Below are positions 1-9,786 of a DNA stretch of 47,933 bases, piece after piece. The position numbers and the translations under genes are program-made. Origin of the DNA: Ignavibacteriales bacterium (GTDB lineage Bacteria; Bacteroidota; Ignavibacteria; Ignavibacteriales; Ignavibacteriaceae); contig PLLW01000103.1 of NCBI GenBank assembly GCA_003141435.1, positions 86,541-134,473 of the forward strand. The letters are read 5' to 3'. Positions within the stretch are counted from its first letter, which is position 1, and every line of letters starts with the position of its first letter. The notes under the pieces are model-generated. The model saw nothing but the letters and a program-made list of their open reading frames with translations. It did no database searches and was not told the origin of the DNA.

Positions 1-1007
1 TGGAATATTTTATCAGCGGAGGGGTGTACGAAGCTGACAATACCGGAAAGGTATTTTCTATCGACATCTGCGAGATAGGGGGTAATGCCGATTTCTTTTA
101 AACGAGATATAAAATAAACACTGTTATCAATTATTCTATTTTCTATTTTATCCAACCCGAATTCTTTGAATAATTTAAGGGAAGCATCCATAACATGAAT
201 GGCGGGGTAATTCATGGTGCCGGGTTGAAAGGCATCGGCAGTTTCTTTAATATCTAGTTTATAATCGAGGAGATTCCAGGCATCTTCAACTGAAAGCCAG
301 CCGGGTTGGGATGGGCGCATTGATTCCTGCAATTTCTGGGAGAGGTAGATGAATGCGAGTCCCTGCAGACCGAGGAGCCATTTTTGGGTACCGCAGGAGA
401 TAAAATCTATATTGCTTTTCTGCACATCCAACCTGACAGCGCCCAAGCCCTGGATTGCATCGACGGAGAATATTATTCCTTTTTCTTTGCATACTTTTCC
501 GAGCAATTCGAGATCGATGCGGTAGCCGGTAAGGAACTGTACCTGGCTTACGGAGATTAATTTGGTAGCGGGGGTAATTGCATTTATAATATCTTCGGCA
601 GAAACGATTCCATTATGTGATTTAACGAAATCAATTTCGACGCCAAGTTGTTTCAGGTTCATGAAAGGGTAAACATTGGCGGGGAACTCGATATCGTTGA
701 GAATAATCCTATCATTCTGTTTCCATACAACGGATTGGGCAAGCATGTTTATGCCGTTGTTGGTATTGTCTGTAAAGGCGATCCTATCGGGGGTTGAATT
801 TATCATTTCCGCAAGTCCGTTTTTTACATTTTCAATTGACTTAAGGACTGCGGAATAGTCATCGATTTTAGTTTCGCTTCTGACGTGAATATATTCCTTG
901 AGGCGGTCGCTTACATAAGTTGATAAGGGGGCGGTTGATGCGTGACCGAAATAGACTTTACCTGTTTTAAGATAAGGAAAGAGGCTACGGGCTTTTTGTA
1001 TATCCAT
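1..1007 (-). CDS. Class V aminotransferase / cysteine desulfurase-like PLP enzyme (partial, 3' end outside window)
   Basis: The reading frame runs from an ATG at 1007 leftwards past base 1, so about 335 N-terminal residues are visible and the C-terminus is missing. Class V (fold type I) aminotransferase features are present: an N-terminal substrate-binding stretch with VYFGHAS, the segment FTDNTNNGIN (about residues 78-87), the PLP-binding Asp in FSVDAIQGLG (D183), and the Schiff-base lysine in SCGTQKWLLG (K209). The family includes cysteine desulfurases, isopenicillin-N epimerase-like and kynureninase-like enzymes. The sequence seen does not decide between these, and the Cys loop of true cysteine desulfurases would lie near the missing end. 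The gene is divergent from ldh, with 222 bases between the two starts. The family call is confident; the substrate is unknown. Confidence 0.85.
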   Translation of the reverse strand, partial: MDIQKARSLFPYLKTGKVYFGHASTAPLSTYVSDRLKEYIHVRSETKIDDYSAVLKSIENVKNGLAEMINSTPDRIAFTDNTNNGINMLAQSVVWKQNDRIILNDIEFPANVYPFMNLKQLGVEIDFVKSHNGIVSAEDIINAITPATKLISVSQVQFLTGYRIDLELLGKVCKEKGIIFSVDAIQGLGAVRLDVQKSNIDFISCGTQKWLLGLQGLAFIYLSQKLQESMRPSQPGWLSVEDAWNLLDYKLDIKETADAFQPGTMNYPAIHVMDASLKLFKEFGLDKIENRIIDNSVYFISRLKEIGITPYLADVDRKYLSGIVSFVHPSADKIF

Positions 1008-1179
1008 ATTACAAATTTAGGCTTTTTGCTTTAAATATGTGCGCGGGAAATTGAGAGAATTTGGACAAATAATTTAATTAAGGAACGGGATTCTAAAGAA
1101 CATGGTGCATGATGCTGTAATAATAACGTTAAAAATAAAGAGATAAAAAACATAGATTACCCCAGGGGTTGTGCTTATT

Positions 1180-1208
1180 TTTACATTGAAGAAAAAATCC
1201 TTAATAAT
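1180..1208 (+). promoter_or_regulatory. Possible sigma70-like promoter of ldh
   Basis: A TTTACA box (1180-1185) is followed after 16 bases by TAATAAT (1202-1208), about 22 bases before the ldh start codon. The match is reasonable, but in AT-rich DNA such matches are common. The leader would be short, leaving room for the AAGGA ribosome site at about 1216-1220. Confidence 0.3.
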
Positions 1209-1229
1209 TACATACAAGGAAAATGATAA

Positions 1230-2168
1230 ATGAAAGTTGGAATAATTGGGAACGGATTAGTAGGGTCGACGGCAGCATACGCAATAGCATTATTGAAAGC
1301 AGCGAATGAAATAGTAATGATAGATAAAGATAAGAAGAGGTCGATAGCAGAGGCAGCTGATATACAGGATGCACTTCCATTTGTATCGGCGAGCGATGTT
1401 TACAGCGGCGAGTATGATGATCTTAAGGGGTGTAAAATAATAGTTCATGCTGCGGGGGTAAACCAGAAGCCAGGGGAGGCGAGGTTAGCGCTTATGGAAA
1501 GAAACGCAAAAGTAACAAGAGAAGTAATTACAAACTCATTAAAGTATGCGCCTGAGGCAATATTTTTAATAGCAACAAATCCTGTAGATATAATAACACA
1601 CTTATCAACAAAAATTGCATTGGAATTAGGAATACCTCAAGGGAGAGTAATCGGGACGGGAACAACATTGGACACTGCGAGATTCCGGGCATTGCTGGGA
1701 AGGCATCTTGGTGTGGACCCGCATCATGTTCATGGTTATGTAGCCGGAGAACATGGGGACTCAGAGGTGCTAATCTGGTCAAACATTGACGTTAGTGGAG
1801 TTGCTTTATCTGATTTTGTAAAATTCCGTAATGTTGAATTCAATGAGAAGATAAAGAAGGAAATGGACAGCGATGTAAGGAATGCAGCATATAAAATTAT
1901 TGAGGGGAAGGGTTCAACATATTATGGAATCGGGGCTGCAATTGCAAGGATCACTGATGTAATCGGAAGGGATAACCGTGCAATACTAACAATTTGCACC
2001 CGGGTTAAAAGTGCAGCGGGAGTAGAGGATGTAACACTTTCACTTCCCCACCTTGTTGGAGGAGAAGGAGACCTTGGGGCGCTTCCATTGAAGCTTAATA
2101 AAGAGGAATTGATTTTACTAGAAAAGAGTGCGCGAATAATTAAGGAGAAGATAAAAGATCTTGTTTAG
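1230..2168 (+). CDS. ldh: L-lactate dehydrogenase
   Basis: The 312-residue protein has the usual length of the LDH/MDH superfamily. The Rossmann motif GNGLVG (G7-G12) and an acidic residue after beta-2 (D32) point to NAD(H). The substrate loop reads NQKPGEARL: glutamine (Q79) sits where malate dehydrogenases carry arginine, which favours lactate/pyruvate. Catalytic residues are visible: D148 and R151 in LDTAR, and H175 in GEHGDSE. The expected reaction is cytosolic interconversion of pyruvate and lactate. The start is an ATG preceded by AAGGA. The last 8 bases overlap the next gene, suggesting translational coupling to a membrane protein. Malate dehydrogenase activity is the main alternative but the loop residue argues against it. 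Confidence 0.92.
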   Translation: MKVGIIGNGLVGSTAAYAIALLKAANEIVMIDKDKKRSIAEAADIQDALPFVSASDVYSGEYDDLKGCKIIVHAAGVNQKPGEARLALMERNAKVTREVITNSLKYAPEAIFLIATNPVDIITHLSTKIALELGIPQGRVIGTGTTLDTARFRALLGRHLGVDPHHVHGYVAGEHGDSEVLIWSNIDVSGVALSDFVKFRNVEFNEKIKKEMDSDVRNAAYKIIEGKGSTYYGIGAAIARITDVIGRDNRAILTICTRVKSAAGVEDVTLSLPHLVGGEGDLGALPLKLNKEELILLEKSARIIKEKIKDLV

Positions 2169-2958
2169 GATAATTTTTTTAGGGATAATATTCTATCTCT
2201 TTTTATATTCAACAGTTTCAGCACAAACAAAAGACTCAATCCCATTCGTTCCTGACAGACCAGGGATGGCGACTCCGCCGTATATTATACACGGAAATAT
2301 TTTTGAAGTTGAAGAAGGGATTCAATACGAAAATTCTACAGATGGGGTTATACGGAATCAAAACTTTCTTTTTTCTTCAGTGCTTTTGAGATATGGTTTG
2401 TTAGAAAATGCAGAGATAAGAATTCAGACCGACTTTGCATACAATATAATAGATGGTGTGAATCATTCTGTAGTGTATGGTTTTGATCCTATTACATTCG
2501 GGACAAAGATTAAACTGTCAGAGCAGCGAGGGGTGGTGCCGAATTTATCATTATTATTTAATCTTACTTTACCTTTTATTGGGAAAAATGAATTCAGGCC
2601 GGACAATGCGGCACCGTCGTTTTACTTATTAATGGCAAATGATCTATCCGAAACAGTTAACCTATGTTACAATTATGGCATTATATGGGATAGAAGCTCA
2701 TCTGTTCCGACACATTTTTATGCTATTTGTTTAGGTGTAACTCTAAACGACAAACTTAGTACATTTATTGAGGGGTATGGTTATTTGAACCAAACAGCTA
2801 AGCCCGATTTTTATTTGGATGCAGGATTTGCTTATTTGATAGCTGATAATTTACAAGCAGATATAACGGCGGCAGGATATTTGAATTCATTTAAGGATTA
2901 TTATTTACTAAATATCGGATTAGCCTGGGAGATAAATAAAGAGAGTAGTACACGATAA
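2161..2958 (+). CDS. Predicted outer-membrane beta-barrel protein (MetA/phenol-degradation transporter-like)
   Basis: The 265-residue protein starts with a TTG inside the 3' end of ldh. The next methionine is about residue 36 and would remove the signal peptide, so TTG is preferred. Residues 2-22 form a hydrophobic signal sequence ending in TVSAQ. The mature part begins with PDRPGMATPP and continues as alternating amphipathic strands, for example IRIQTDFAYN, TFGTKIKLS and LQADITAAGYLN. This resembles the family often called putative MetA-pathway transporter. The function is probably an outer-membrane channel or small barrel; no substrate can be read from the sequence. Co-expression with ldh is inferred only from the overlap. 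Confidence 0.65.
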   Translation: MFRIIFLGIIFYLFLYSTVSAQTKDSIPFVPDRPGMATPPYIIHGNIFEVEEGIQYENSTDGVIRNQNFLFSSVLLRYGLLENAEIRIQTDFAYNIIDGVNHSVVYGFDPITFGTKIKLSEQRGVVPNLSLLFNLTLPFIGKNEFRPDNAAPSFYLLMANDLSETVNLCYNYGIIWDRSSSVPTHFYAICLGVTLNDKLSTFIEGYGYLNQTAKPDFYLDAGFAYLIADNLQADITAAGYLNSFKDYYLLNIGLAWEINKESSTR

Positions 2959-2987
2959 TTTGATTTAAAATTGTGAATAGTGAAAAT

Positions 2988-3017
2988 AAAGGCTGTCCCA
3001 TGTCAGGAACAGCCTTT
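2988..3017. terminator. Bidirectional hairpin terminator between the barrel gene and gdhA copy 1
   Basis: A perfect 9-bp stem, AAAGGCTGT (2988-2996) with ACAGCCTTT (3009-3017), lies between two convergent genes. Flanking A/T-rich DNA lets it serve both strands, although the U-tract is short. Confidence 0.65.
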
Positions 3018-3040
3018 AAATTAATTAGGCATAGTACTTA

Positions 3041-4414
<1,374 letters not shown>

Positions 4415-4562
4415 TTAATTTTGTAATGAGAATATTATTTATCCAGATGGGTTCCCCTAAACCAAAATTTTGCAAGTAATAAAAAAACCATCATGTTTAT
4501 AATTTGTTAATAGGAAGTTAGAACGGATTTAAGGGGGAATAAACAATAATTATAATGATTTT

Positions 4563-4608
4563 ATTGTAGTAATTATTTGAGGAGTCGTGTAGTAATAATT
4601 ACTACAAT
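4563..4608. promoter_or_regulatory. Perfect 15-bp inverted repeat with three GTAGTAAT half-sites (operator or terminator)
   Basis: ATTGTAGTAATTATT (4563-4577) is exactly complementary to 4594-4608, with a 16-base loop. Within it GTAGTAAT occurs twice directly (4566-4573 and 4589-4596, 23 bases apart), and its complement ATTACTAC lies at 4598-4605. The response regulator stop codon is inside the right arm. It could terminate that operon, but there is no clear T-run on the minus strand. Alternatively it is an operator about 160 bases upstream of the gdhA copy 1 start codon. Confidence 0.5.
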
Positions 4609-5231
4609 TCAATCAGTTTATTCTGGATGGCGTATTGTGTTAATTCGACATTAGTTTTAAGATTCAATTTTTCAAGTATTCTATTCCGATAGGAATACAC
4701 AGTATGAACGCTGATGCATAAATCATTTGCAATATCTTCTGTCGACTTACTTAATGCAATTTTGCAAAGGATTTCATATTCACGGTCAGATAACTTATTT
4801 GAATGATGATTCCCGGGGGTGATATTATCCGCAAGGTTTTCGGCAAGGGTAGGGCTGATATATTTTTTGCCTTTTACAATAGTACGAATAGCAGAAACAA
4901 ATTCATTAGGGGCGCTTGCTTTTTTAAGATAACCAGAAGCTCCTGCTTTAAGAGCTCTTACGCCGTATTGTTCTTCGCCATACATACTTAAGATTAATAC
5001 TGGGAGATCCGGATATATTTTCTTAAGATCCTTTAATGCTTCGAGACCACTTTTACCGGGCATATTTATATCCAATACGACAGCATTCCATATATCCTTT
5101 TTTAGAAGCTCAAAAAGTTCATCGGCATTTCCGGCTTCGCCGGTAACCTTCATATCGGGTTCTTCAGCAAGAATCTGCTTTAATCCTTCTCTTACTATTG
5201 CATGGTCATCAGCTATTAAAATTTTAATCAT
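4602..5231 (-). CDS. NarL/FixJ (LuxR-type) response regulator
   Basis: The 209-residue protein has an N-terminal receiver domain with the acidic pair in IADDH (D8, D9), the phosphoacceptor Asp in VLDINMPG (D54) and the conserved Lys in YLKKA. A C-terminal LuxR-type helix-turn-helix follows, with LSDREYEIL and SVHTVYSYRNRILEKL (about residues 145-200). It should be a phosphorylation-controlled DNA-binding regulator. The gene begins 12 bases after the histidine kinase gene, so the two form a cognate pair. The targets are unknown; the neighbouring gdhA and the palindrome overlapping its 3' end are the obvious candidates. Confidence 0.93.
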   Translation of the reverse strand: MIKILIADDHAIVREGLKQILAEEPDMKVTGEAGNADELFELLKKDIWNAVVLDINMPGKSGLEALKDLKKIYPDLPVLILSMYGEEQYGVRALKAGASGYLKKASAPNEFVSAIRTIVKGKKYISPTLAENLADNITPGNHHSNKLSDREYEILCKIALSKSTEDIANDLCISVHTVYSYRNRILEKLNLKTNVELTQYAIQNKLIEL

Positions 5232-5243
5232 TACAGTTGTAGA

Positions 5244-6698
5244 TTATTTATTTGATATATTATTTATAAGCGGAATAACAGCCTTTACAGTTGTGCCATT
5301 ATTCATAGAACTTTTTATTACTACAGAACCACCAATAATAAGAGCTCTTTCTTTCATACCTAACAAACCTAAAGATTTCGGATCACTTATCTGATTTTGA
5401 GTAATACCTTTTCCGTTATCTATTATCTCTAGAACGAGTTCATTATTAACTTCCCGGAGATTAATAAAAATCTTACTTGCATTAGCATGTCTTGCAGTAT
5501 TAAAAATTGATTCCTGAAAGATACGGAATAGAGCAGTTGATTTTTCCTGATCAAGATTTATTTCCTCTTTAGGGAGAGTATATTCACAATCAATCCCCGT
5601 ATTTTCCATAAAATCCTGTGTCTGCCATTCGATAGCCGGAATAAGTCCTAGTTCATCGAGAAGACCGGGGCGTAATTTTGAAGCAATTTTCTGAACCGAC
5701 TCAATCGAATTATCAATAAGTTTTTCAACCGAATTGAATTTTGATTTTATAATATCGTTATCTGTAATTTTATTTGAAAGAAGGCTGATCTGGATTTTTA
5801 GAACTGTAAGCATTTGTCCCAGCTCATCATGAATTTCACGGGAGATCATTTTTCTTTCTTCTTCCCGAATCGACTGGAGTTTGGAGGCAAGATTTCTTAA
5901 CTGGTTTGTCCTTTGTTTAAGCTTCTCTTCAAAATCACGGCGTTCAGCTATGTCACGCGAAATAAAAAGGATGGCAGGGCGTTCATTATAATCAAACAGT
6001 CTGGAGTTTATTTCAGCAGGAATTCTGTCAATGTTTTTGCCGGTCAAAAGAGCATTAAAAATTATGCTTTTATTAGCATTTAACCGATCGATAAATTTCA
6101 ATATCTCATCTTCCCTGTTTTCAAAAAAAACCTGAAGAGGATTCAGTTGAAGGAGTTCATTCATGGAACAACCCAGAATCTGGCAGGCTTTTTCATTAGC
6201 TTCCACAAAACTGCCCAAAGTTTTTCCATAATTCAGATAGCAAACGAACATTGCATCGCTTGTATTATTAAAAAGGCTTCGGAACTGCTTTTCACTTTTA
6301 ACTAGTTGCAGCTCATTCTCTTTTCTTTCGGAGATATCTCTTACGAGTGAAAGGACGAGGTTATCATTTGAAAAACCTTTAATGAATGAATTAGAAAATT
6401 CTAACCAGACTTTTCTACCGTTCCATAGGACAACCTTTCTTTCCAACCGGGGTTTAACATTATCGCTGGAGAAATCATCGTTATATTCTTTAATGATCTC
6501 CCCTTGAATGTTAGGGTGGTATAGGATATGAAAGGGTTGATATATGAGCTCAGTCTCGGGTTTATCGAAAAGTTTACAGAAAGCTGGATTCACTGCAATA
6601 ATTTTTCCATCCAAATCAGTTATTCTAATTCCATCTACAGATTCATGCCAAACATCGGTTAGATTAAAATTAATATTTCCTATTGAAGAGGGAGTCAT
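5244..6698 (-). CDS. Cytoplasmic PAS-PAS sensor histidine kinase (HisKA_3 family)
   Basis: The 484-residue protein has no membrane segment. Two PAS domains are visible, about residues 10-125 (ITDLDGKIIAVNPAF) and 135-255 (FVEANEKACQILGCS, then ISRDIAERR). A coiled linker leads to the HisKA_3 dimerisation helix with the phospho-acceptor histidine in REIHDELGQ (H290). A HATPase domain follows, with FQESIFNTARHA, IIDNGKGI and LGLLGMKERA. This architecture pairs with NarL-type regulators such as the adjacent gene. The absence of a transmembrane region suggests an intracellular signal such as redox state, a metabolite or a partner protein. The gene starts 17 bases after the ATP-grasp fusion gene, so the three are probably one transcript. 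Confidence 0.92.
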   Translation of the reverse strand: MTPSSIGNINFNLTDVWHESVDGIRITDLDGKIIAVNPAFCKLFDKPETELIYQPFHILYHPNIQGEIIKEYNDDFSSDNVKPRLERKVVLWNGRKVWLEFSNSFIKGFSNDNLVLSLVRDISERKENELQLVKSEKQFRSLFNNTSDAMFVCYLNYGKTLGSFVEANEKACQILGCSMNELLQLNPLQVFFENREDEILKFIDRLNANKSIIFNALLTGKNIDRIPAEINSRLFDYNERPAILFISRDIAERRDFEEKLKQRTNQLRNLASKLQSIREEERKMISREIHDELGQMLTVLKIQISLLSNKITDNDIIKSKFNSVEKLIDNSIESVQKIASKLRPGLLDELGLIPAIEWQTQDFMENTGIDCEYTLPKEEINLDQEKSTALFRIFQESIFNTARHANASKIFINLREVNNELVLEIIDNGKGITQNQISDPKSLGLLGMKERALIIGGSVVIKSSMNNGTTVKAVIPLINNISNK

Positions 6699-6715
6699 TG
6701 TATTTATTTTAGATT

Positions 6716-9694
6716 TTATCTGCCGGGTTTTAGGATTATTCCTTTGTTCTGCTGCCCATTGATTCGAACGCCTAAAGGTTTATCGAATGAAAGATGCCTT
6801 GTATACTTTAATTCACGAACTGCAGGCTGGAGGGTAAGCCAATCCCAATCAATAAATCCCAAATTATCCAATTCGTTTACAGAAAAATATCCCACCTTAA
6901 AGGAAGTGATATTCTGAAAGAAGTGGGAGCCTTGAGACGGCGTAACATTGAAATCCTTAAATCCCGACTCAACAATTACACTTGCACCTGAAATCTGGTC
7001 CCAGGTTACTGGAATTCCCAGCCAATGATCAAGGCTACCCCACCGACCAACGCCGATGAGGATATAAGGTTTCTTCAGTGATAAAAGCTCAGAATTAAGC
7101 TGGCTAACTTCCAAAGCAACATCGCGGCTTTTACTGCGATCAAATTTTTGTATATCGACCACAACTATATTATGAATATCATTTATTGCTCCATTACCCA
7201 ACACCTGGCTGCTCTGACAAATCAAATCCTCCTTTTCTGCATTATCTACCTCAAGTTCTTCAAGTTCGCGGCTAATAACGAGAGGGCGCATCTGAAGCAT
7301 AGCAAATTCTTTAGGTTTACCGGGGGGGACATTCATATTGACGGCAAATTCAATTTCAACCGGAGCGCCCATACCCCAGGTACCAAGTTCGAGTAAAAGA
7401 TCGAGAATTTCCGCGAGAGGGAAAGCATTATGTTTTAACACCGGGGCAAAAGTAACAACGCGGCTCCCCTTTCTTGAAATCCCATCATATACAGAATCGT
7501 TTTCGACAGAATAAGTTGAGCCTACCAGATTTAAAGTCTGGTCCTTTTCTGAAATAATCAGTTCATATTTGACAACAAGTTCTTCGGGATTATCATCGGA
7601 AGTATGATTTAATTTACCATTGAGATTAAGCGCATAAAAATACTGCTGGGCGTTTTTAATGGTTTCCCTTGTTGAAAAAAACTGGAGTAAATGCCGGGGA
7701 TATTTAGGACAGAACCTAACACAATTACCACCGTCAACAACAGTTTTGCCGAGACCCAACGCGACAAGGGCAATACCATCTGTAGATTTTTGCGGGGGCA
7801 CAGGATAGAAATTAAATGATTTAGCGACTCCAGCGAAATCAGGATAAAACCTTTCTTCATGAGAAGCGCCGACAAGCTGTTGAATTATTACAGCCATTTT
7901 TTCTTCTTCAAGCCTGTACGAAGTAACTTTCATATAATCCCTGGCGGCTTTGCAAAAGGTTGAAGCATATACACATTTGATGCATTCCAATAGTTCCTGG
8001 AGCCTGATATTAATATCAGGATTATTATTTGGTATCATATATGTTTCGTACACGCCGGCAAAGGGCTGAAACTGTGAATCTTCAAGGAGACTTGAAGACC
8101 TTACAGCAAGTGGGACTTTAACTATTTCAAGATAGCCCAGGAGTTTTTTTAATATATCGAAAGGGAAGAACTCAGTTTCAAGAAATTTCTTAATAATAAC
8201 TTTATCATCCGGTTCATTTAAGGCAATATTTTCCAGATGGTTCTTTTCGATGAATTGATCAAAGACATCCGTAGCGATAACAACGGCTGAAGGAACAGTA
8301 ATTTCGACATCTTCAAACTTGTTCCGTACATTATAATTATTTATTAATGTATTAATAAAACCGAGACCTCTGGCTTTACCCCCAAGGGATCCGCCGCCCA
8401 AGCGGGCGAAGCTGTTTACAGGATCAAAAAGATCTTTATTAAAATCGGTTATTACCCCACGTTGCCGTATAGTTTGATATAATTTTAAAGAACTGATAAG
8501 TTCTTGTCTTAAACCCTCAACAGACTGGAAATCGGTAACCTTGCGGGGCCTTAACCTGTAGGCAAGCCAGAATTCTGTTCGTGCTTTTAGCCAATTTGAG
8601 AAATGATTTCTTTCTGCATGAAAATGAATGCTTTCATCAGGAACAATTCTTAATTGTTCTTCAAGAGATATTAAATTGTGAGCTCTCCCTACTTCTTTAC
8701 CATCGGGAGTACGGAAGATAAAATCGCCAAATCCAAAACGGTCCATCATAAATTCTCTAAGCTCATGGAGTAGACGAGGGGAATTTTTCTGAATAAAAGA
8801 AGCCCCGATCTCACGGGCAATAGATTCAAAATCCTGATTACTTGATTGTATTAGTATAGGGATATCTTTGTGATTTTCTTTTACAGCCAAGGCGAATTTC
8901 AATCCTGCCTCAGGGTCTTTAACCCCATCTTTTTTGAAATTCATGTCGGTAATTATTCCAAGAACCGATTCTTGGTATTTTTCATAATAATTCCAAGCCT
9001 CTTCATAATTTGTGCACAAGAGAATTTTGGGTCTTGCTCTCATGCGCATAAATTTATGAGTAAGGTTGACACCTTCGGAAATTAGTCGGAGGGACTGGTT
9101 AAAAATTTCAGTATAAATAATTGGAAGATAGGAGGAATAGAATTTAATATTGTCTTCGACAAGAATAATTGCCTGTACTCCAGCAGATAATATATCATTA
9201 TCAGCATTCAGTTTATCCTCAGAATATTTAGTAATAGCAATTAGAAGTTTATAATCCCCCTGCCAGATAAAAATTCTATCAAAGATTGATATATCGTGAT
9301 TATCTGTTAATTCTTTTCTTTCCTTGTTGTCGTATGCGAGAAGGATAATAGGAGTATTGATGCCTTTAGCTTTTATTTGCTGTGCAAGTTTGATGACGTG
9401 CATATCTTCGATATGCATAGTAGTAATTATCATGTCAAACGTGATTTCATCGAAAAGCTCGAGTGCTTCCTTGCCAGTTGTAACATGAGTAATTTCAGGA
9501 GCCTGACTTAAGTTTAATATCCGATACTCTTCGCGAACCAGCTCATATAATCTTCCATCTTCTTCGAAAAGATAATTATCATATAAGCTAGAGACTAGGA
9601 GAATTTCCCTAGTTTTGTGCCGCATGAGTTTTTGGAAATTATCCAACCGGTTAACGACAAGATTTTCAATATTCAGCTGGCTGAGTTTATCCAT
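6716..9694 (-). CDS. Pseudo-receiver / receiver / ATP-grasp (PEP synthase-like) fusion protein
   Basis: This 992-residue protein has four visible parts. Residues 28-160 look like a receiver domain in which the phosphoacceptor Asp is Thr (T92 in DMIITTM). Residues 172-318 form a second receiver with acidic pair E180/D181, D250 in GIITDM, S284 and K303, so it looks phosphorylatable. Residues 430-805 match the ATP-binding domain of PEP synthase and pyruvate phosphate dikinase: GGGSLGGKARG, VRSSSLLEDS, ALGLGKTVVDGG, EIEFAV and QMRPL. Residues 830-992 are an unassigned domain with IGVGRWGSLDHWLG. The swivelling phosphohistidine domain (TSHAA motif) and the PEP barrel of the true dikinases are absent. 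It therefore cannot run the complete PEP synthase reaction alone. First gene of the HK/RR operon; ATG start 91 bases after gdh copy 2. Function unknown. Confidence 0.8.
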   Translation of the reverse strand: MDKLSQLNIENLVVNRLDNFQKLMRHKTREILLVSSLYDNYLFEEDGRLYELVREEYRILNLSQAPEITHVTTGKEALELFDEITFDMIITTMHIEDMHVIKLAQQIKAKGINTPIILLAYDNKERKELTDNHDISIFDRIFIWQGDYKLLIAITKYSEDKLNADNDILSAGVQAIILVEDNIKFYSSYLPIIYTEIFNQSLRLISEGVNLTHKFMRMRARPKILLCTNYEEAWNYYEKYQESVLGIITDMNFKKDGVKDPEAGLKFALAVKENHKDIPILIQSSNQDFESIAREIGASFIQKNSPRLLHELREFMMDRFGFGDFIFRTPDGKEVGRAHNLISLEEQLRIVPDESIHFHAERNHFSNWLKARTEFWLAYRLRPRKVTDFQSVEGLRQELISSLKLYQTIRQRGVITDFNKDLFDPVNSFARLGGGSLGGKARGLGFINTLINNYNVRNKFEDVEITVPSAVVIATDVFDQFIEKNHLENIALNEPDDKVIIKKFLETEFFPFDILKKLLGYLEIVKVPLAVRSSSLLEDSQFQPFAGVYETYMIPNNNPDINIRLQELLECIKCVYASTFCKAARDYMKVTSYRLEEEKMAVIIQQLVGASHEERFYPDFAGVAKSFNFYPVPPQKSTDGIALVALGLGKTVVDGGNCVRFCPKYPRHLLQFFSTRETIKNAQQYFYALNLNGKLNHTSDDNPEELVVKYELIISEKDQTLNLVGSTYSVENDSVYDGISRKGSRVVTFAPVLKHNAFPLAEILDLLLELGTWGMGAPVEIEFAVNMNVPPGKPKEFAMLQMRPLVISRELEELEVDNAEKEDLICQSSQVLGNGAINDIHNIVVVDIQKFDRSKSRDVALEVSQLNSELLSLKKPYILIGVGRWGSLDHWLGIPVTWDQISGASVIVESGFKDFNVTPSQGSHFFQNITSFKVGYFSVNELDNLGFIDWDWLTLQPAVRELKYTRHLSFDKPLGVRINGQQNKGIILKPGR

Positions 9695-9728
9695 GATTTT
9701 GTTACATACTTTAAGAAAAGTACCTTTT

Positions 9729-9772
9729 AAAAAATTTTAAGGCAGCTACCGAATGGTAAACTGCCCTAAAAT
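9729..9772 (-). terminator. Rho-independent terminator of gdh copy 2
   Basis: On the minus strand a stem ATTTTA/TAAAAT plus CTGCC/GGCAG (outer arms 9734-9745 and 9761-9772, one mismatch), with an inner TACC-GAAT-GGTA hairpin, is followed by a run of six T (complement of 9729-9734). It separates gdh copy 2 from the signalling operon, although some read-through is possible. Confidence 0.65.
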
Positions 9773-9786
9773 ACAAAAGAATAAGA

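Noticed and set aside
6761-6780. GATTCGAAC sequence resembling a tRNA T-loop complement
   Set aside because: It lies inside the coding sequence of the ATP-grasp fusion protein and has no cloverleaf around it.
9417-9430. Further copy of GTAGTAATTAT, like the half-sites near GDH copy 1
   Set aside because: It is a single copy within coding sequence (Ile-Ile-Thr-Thr codons) and is expected by chance in AT-rich DNA.
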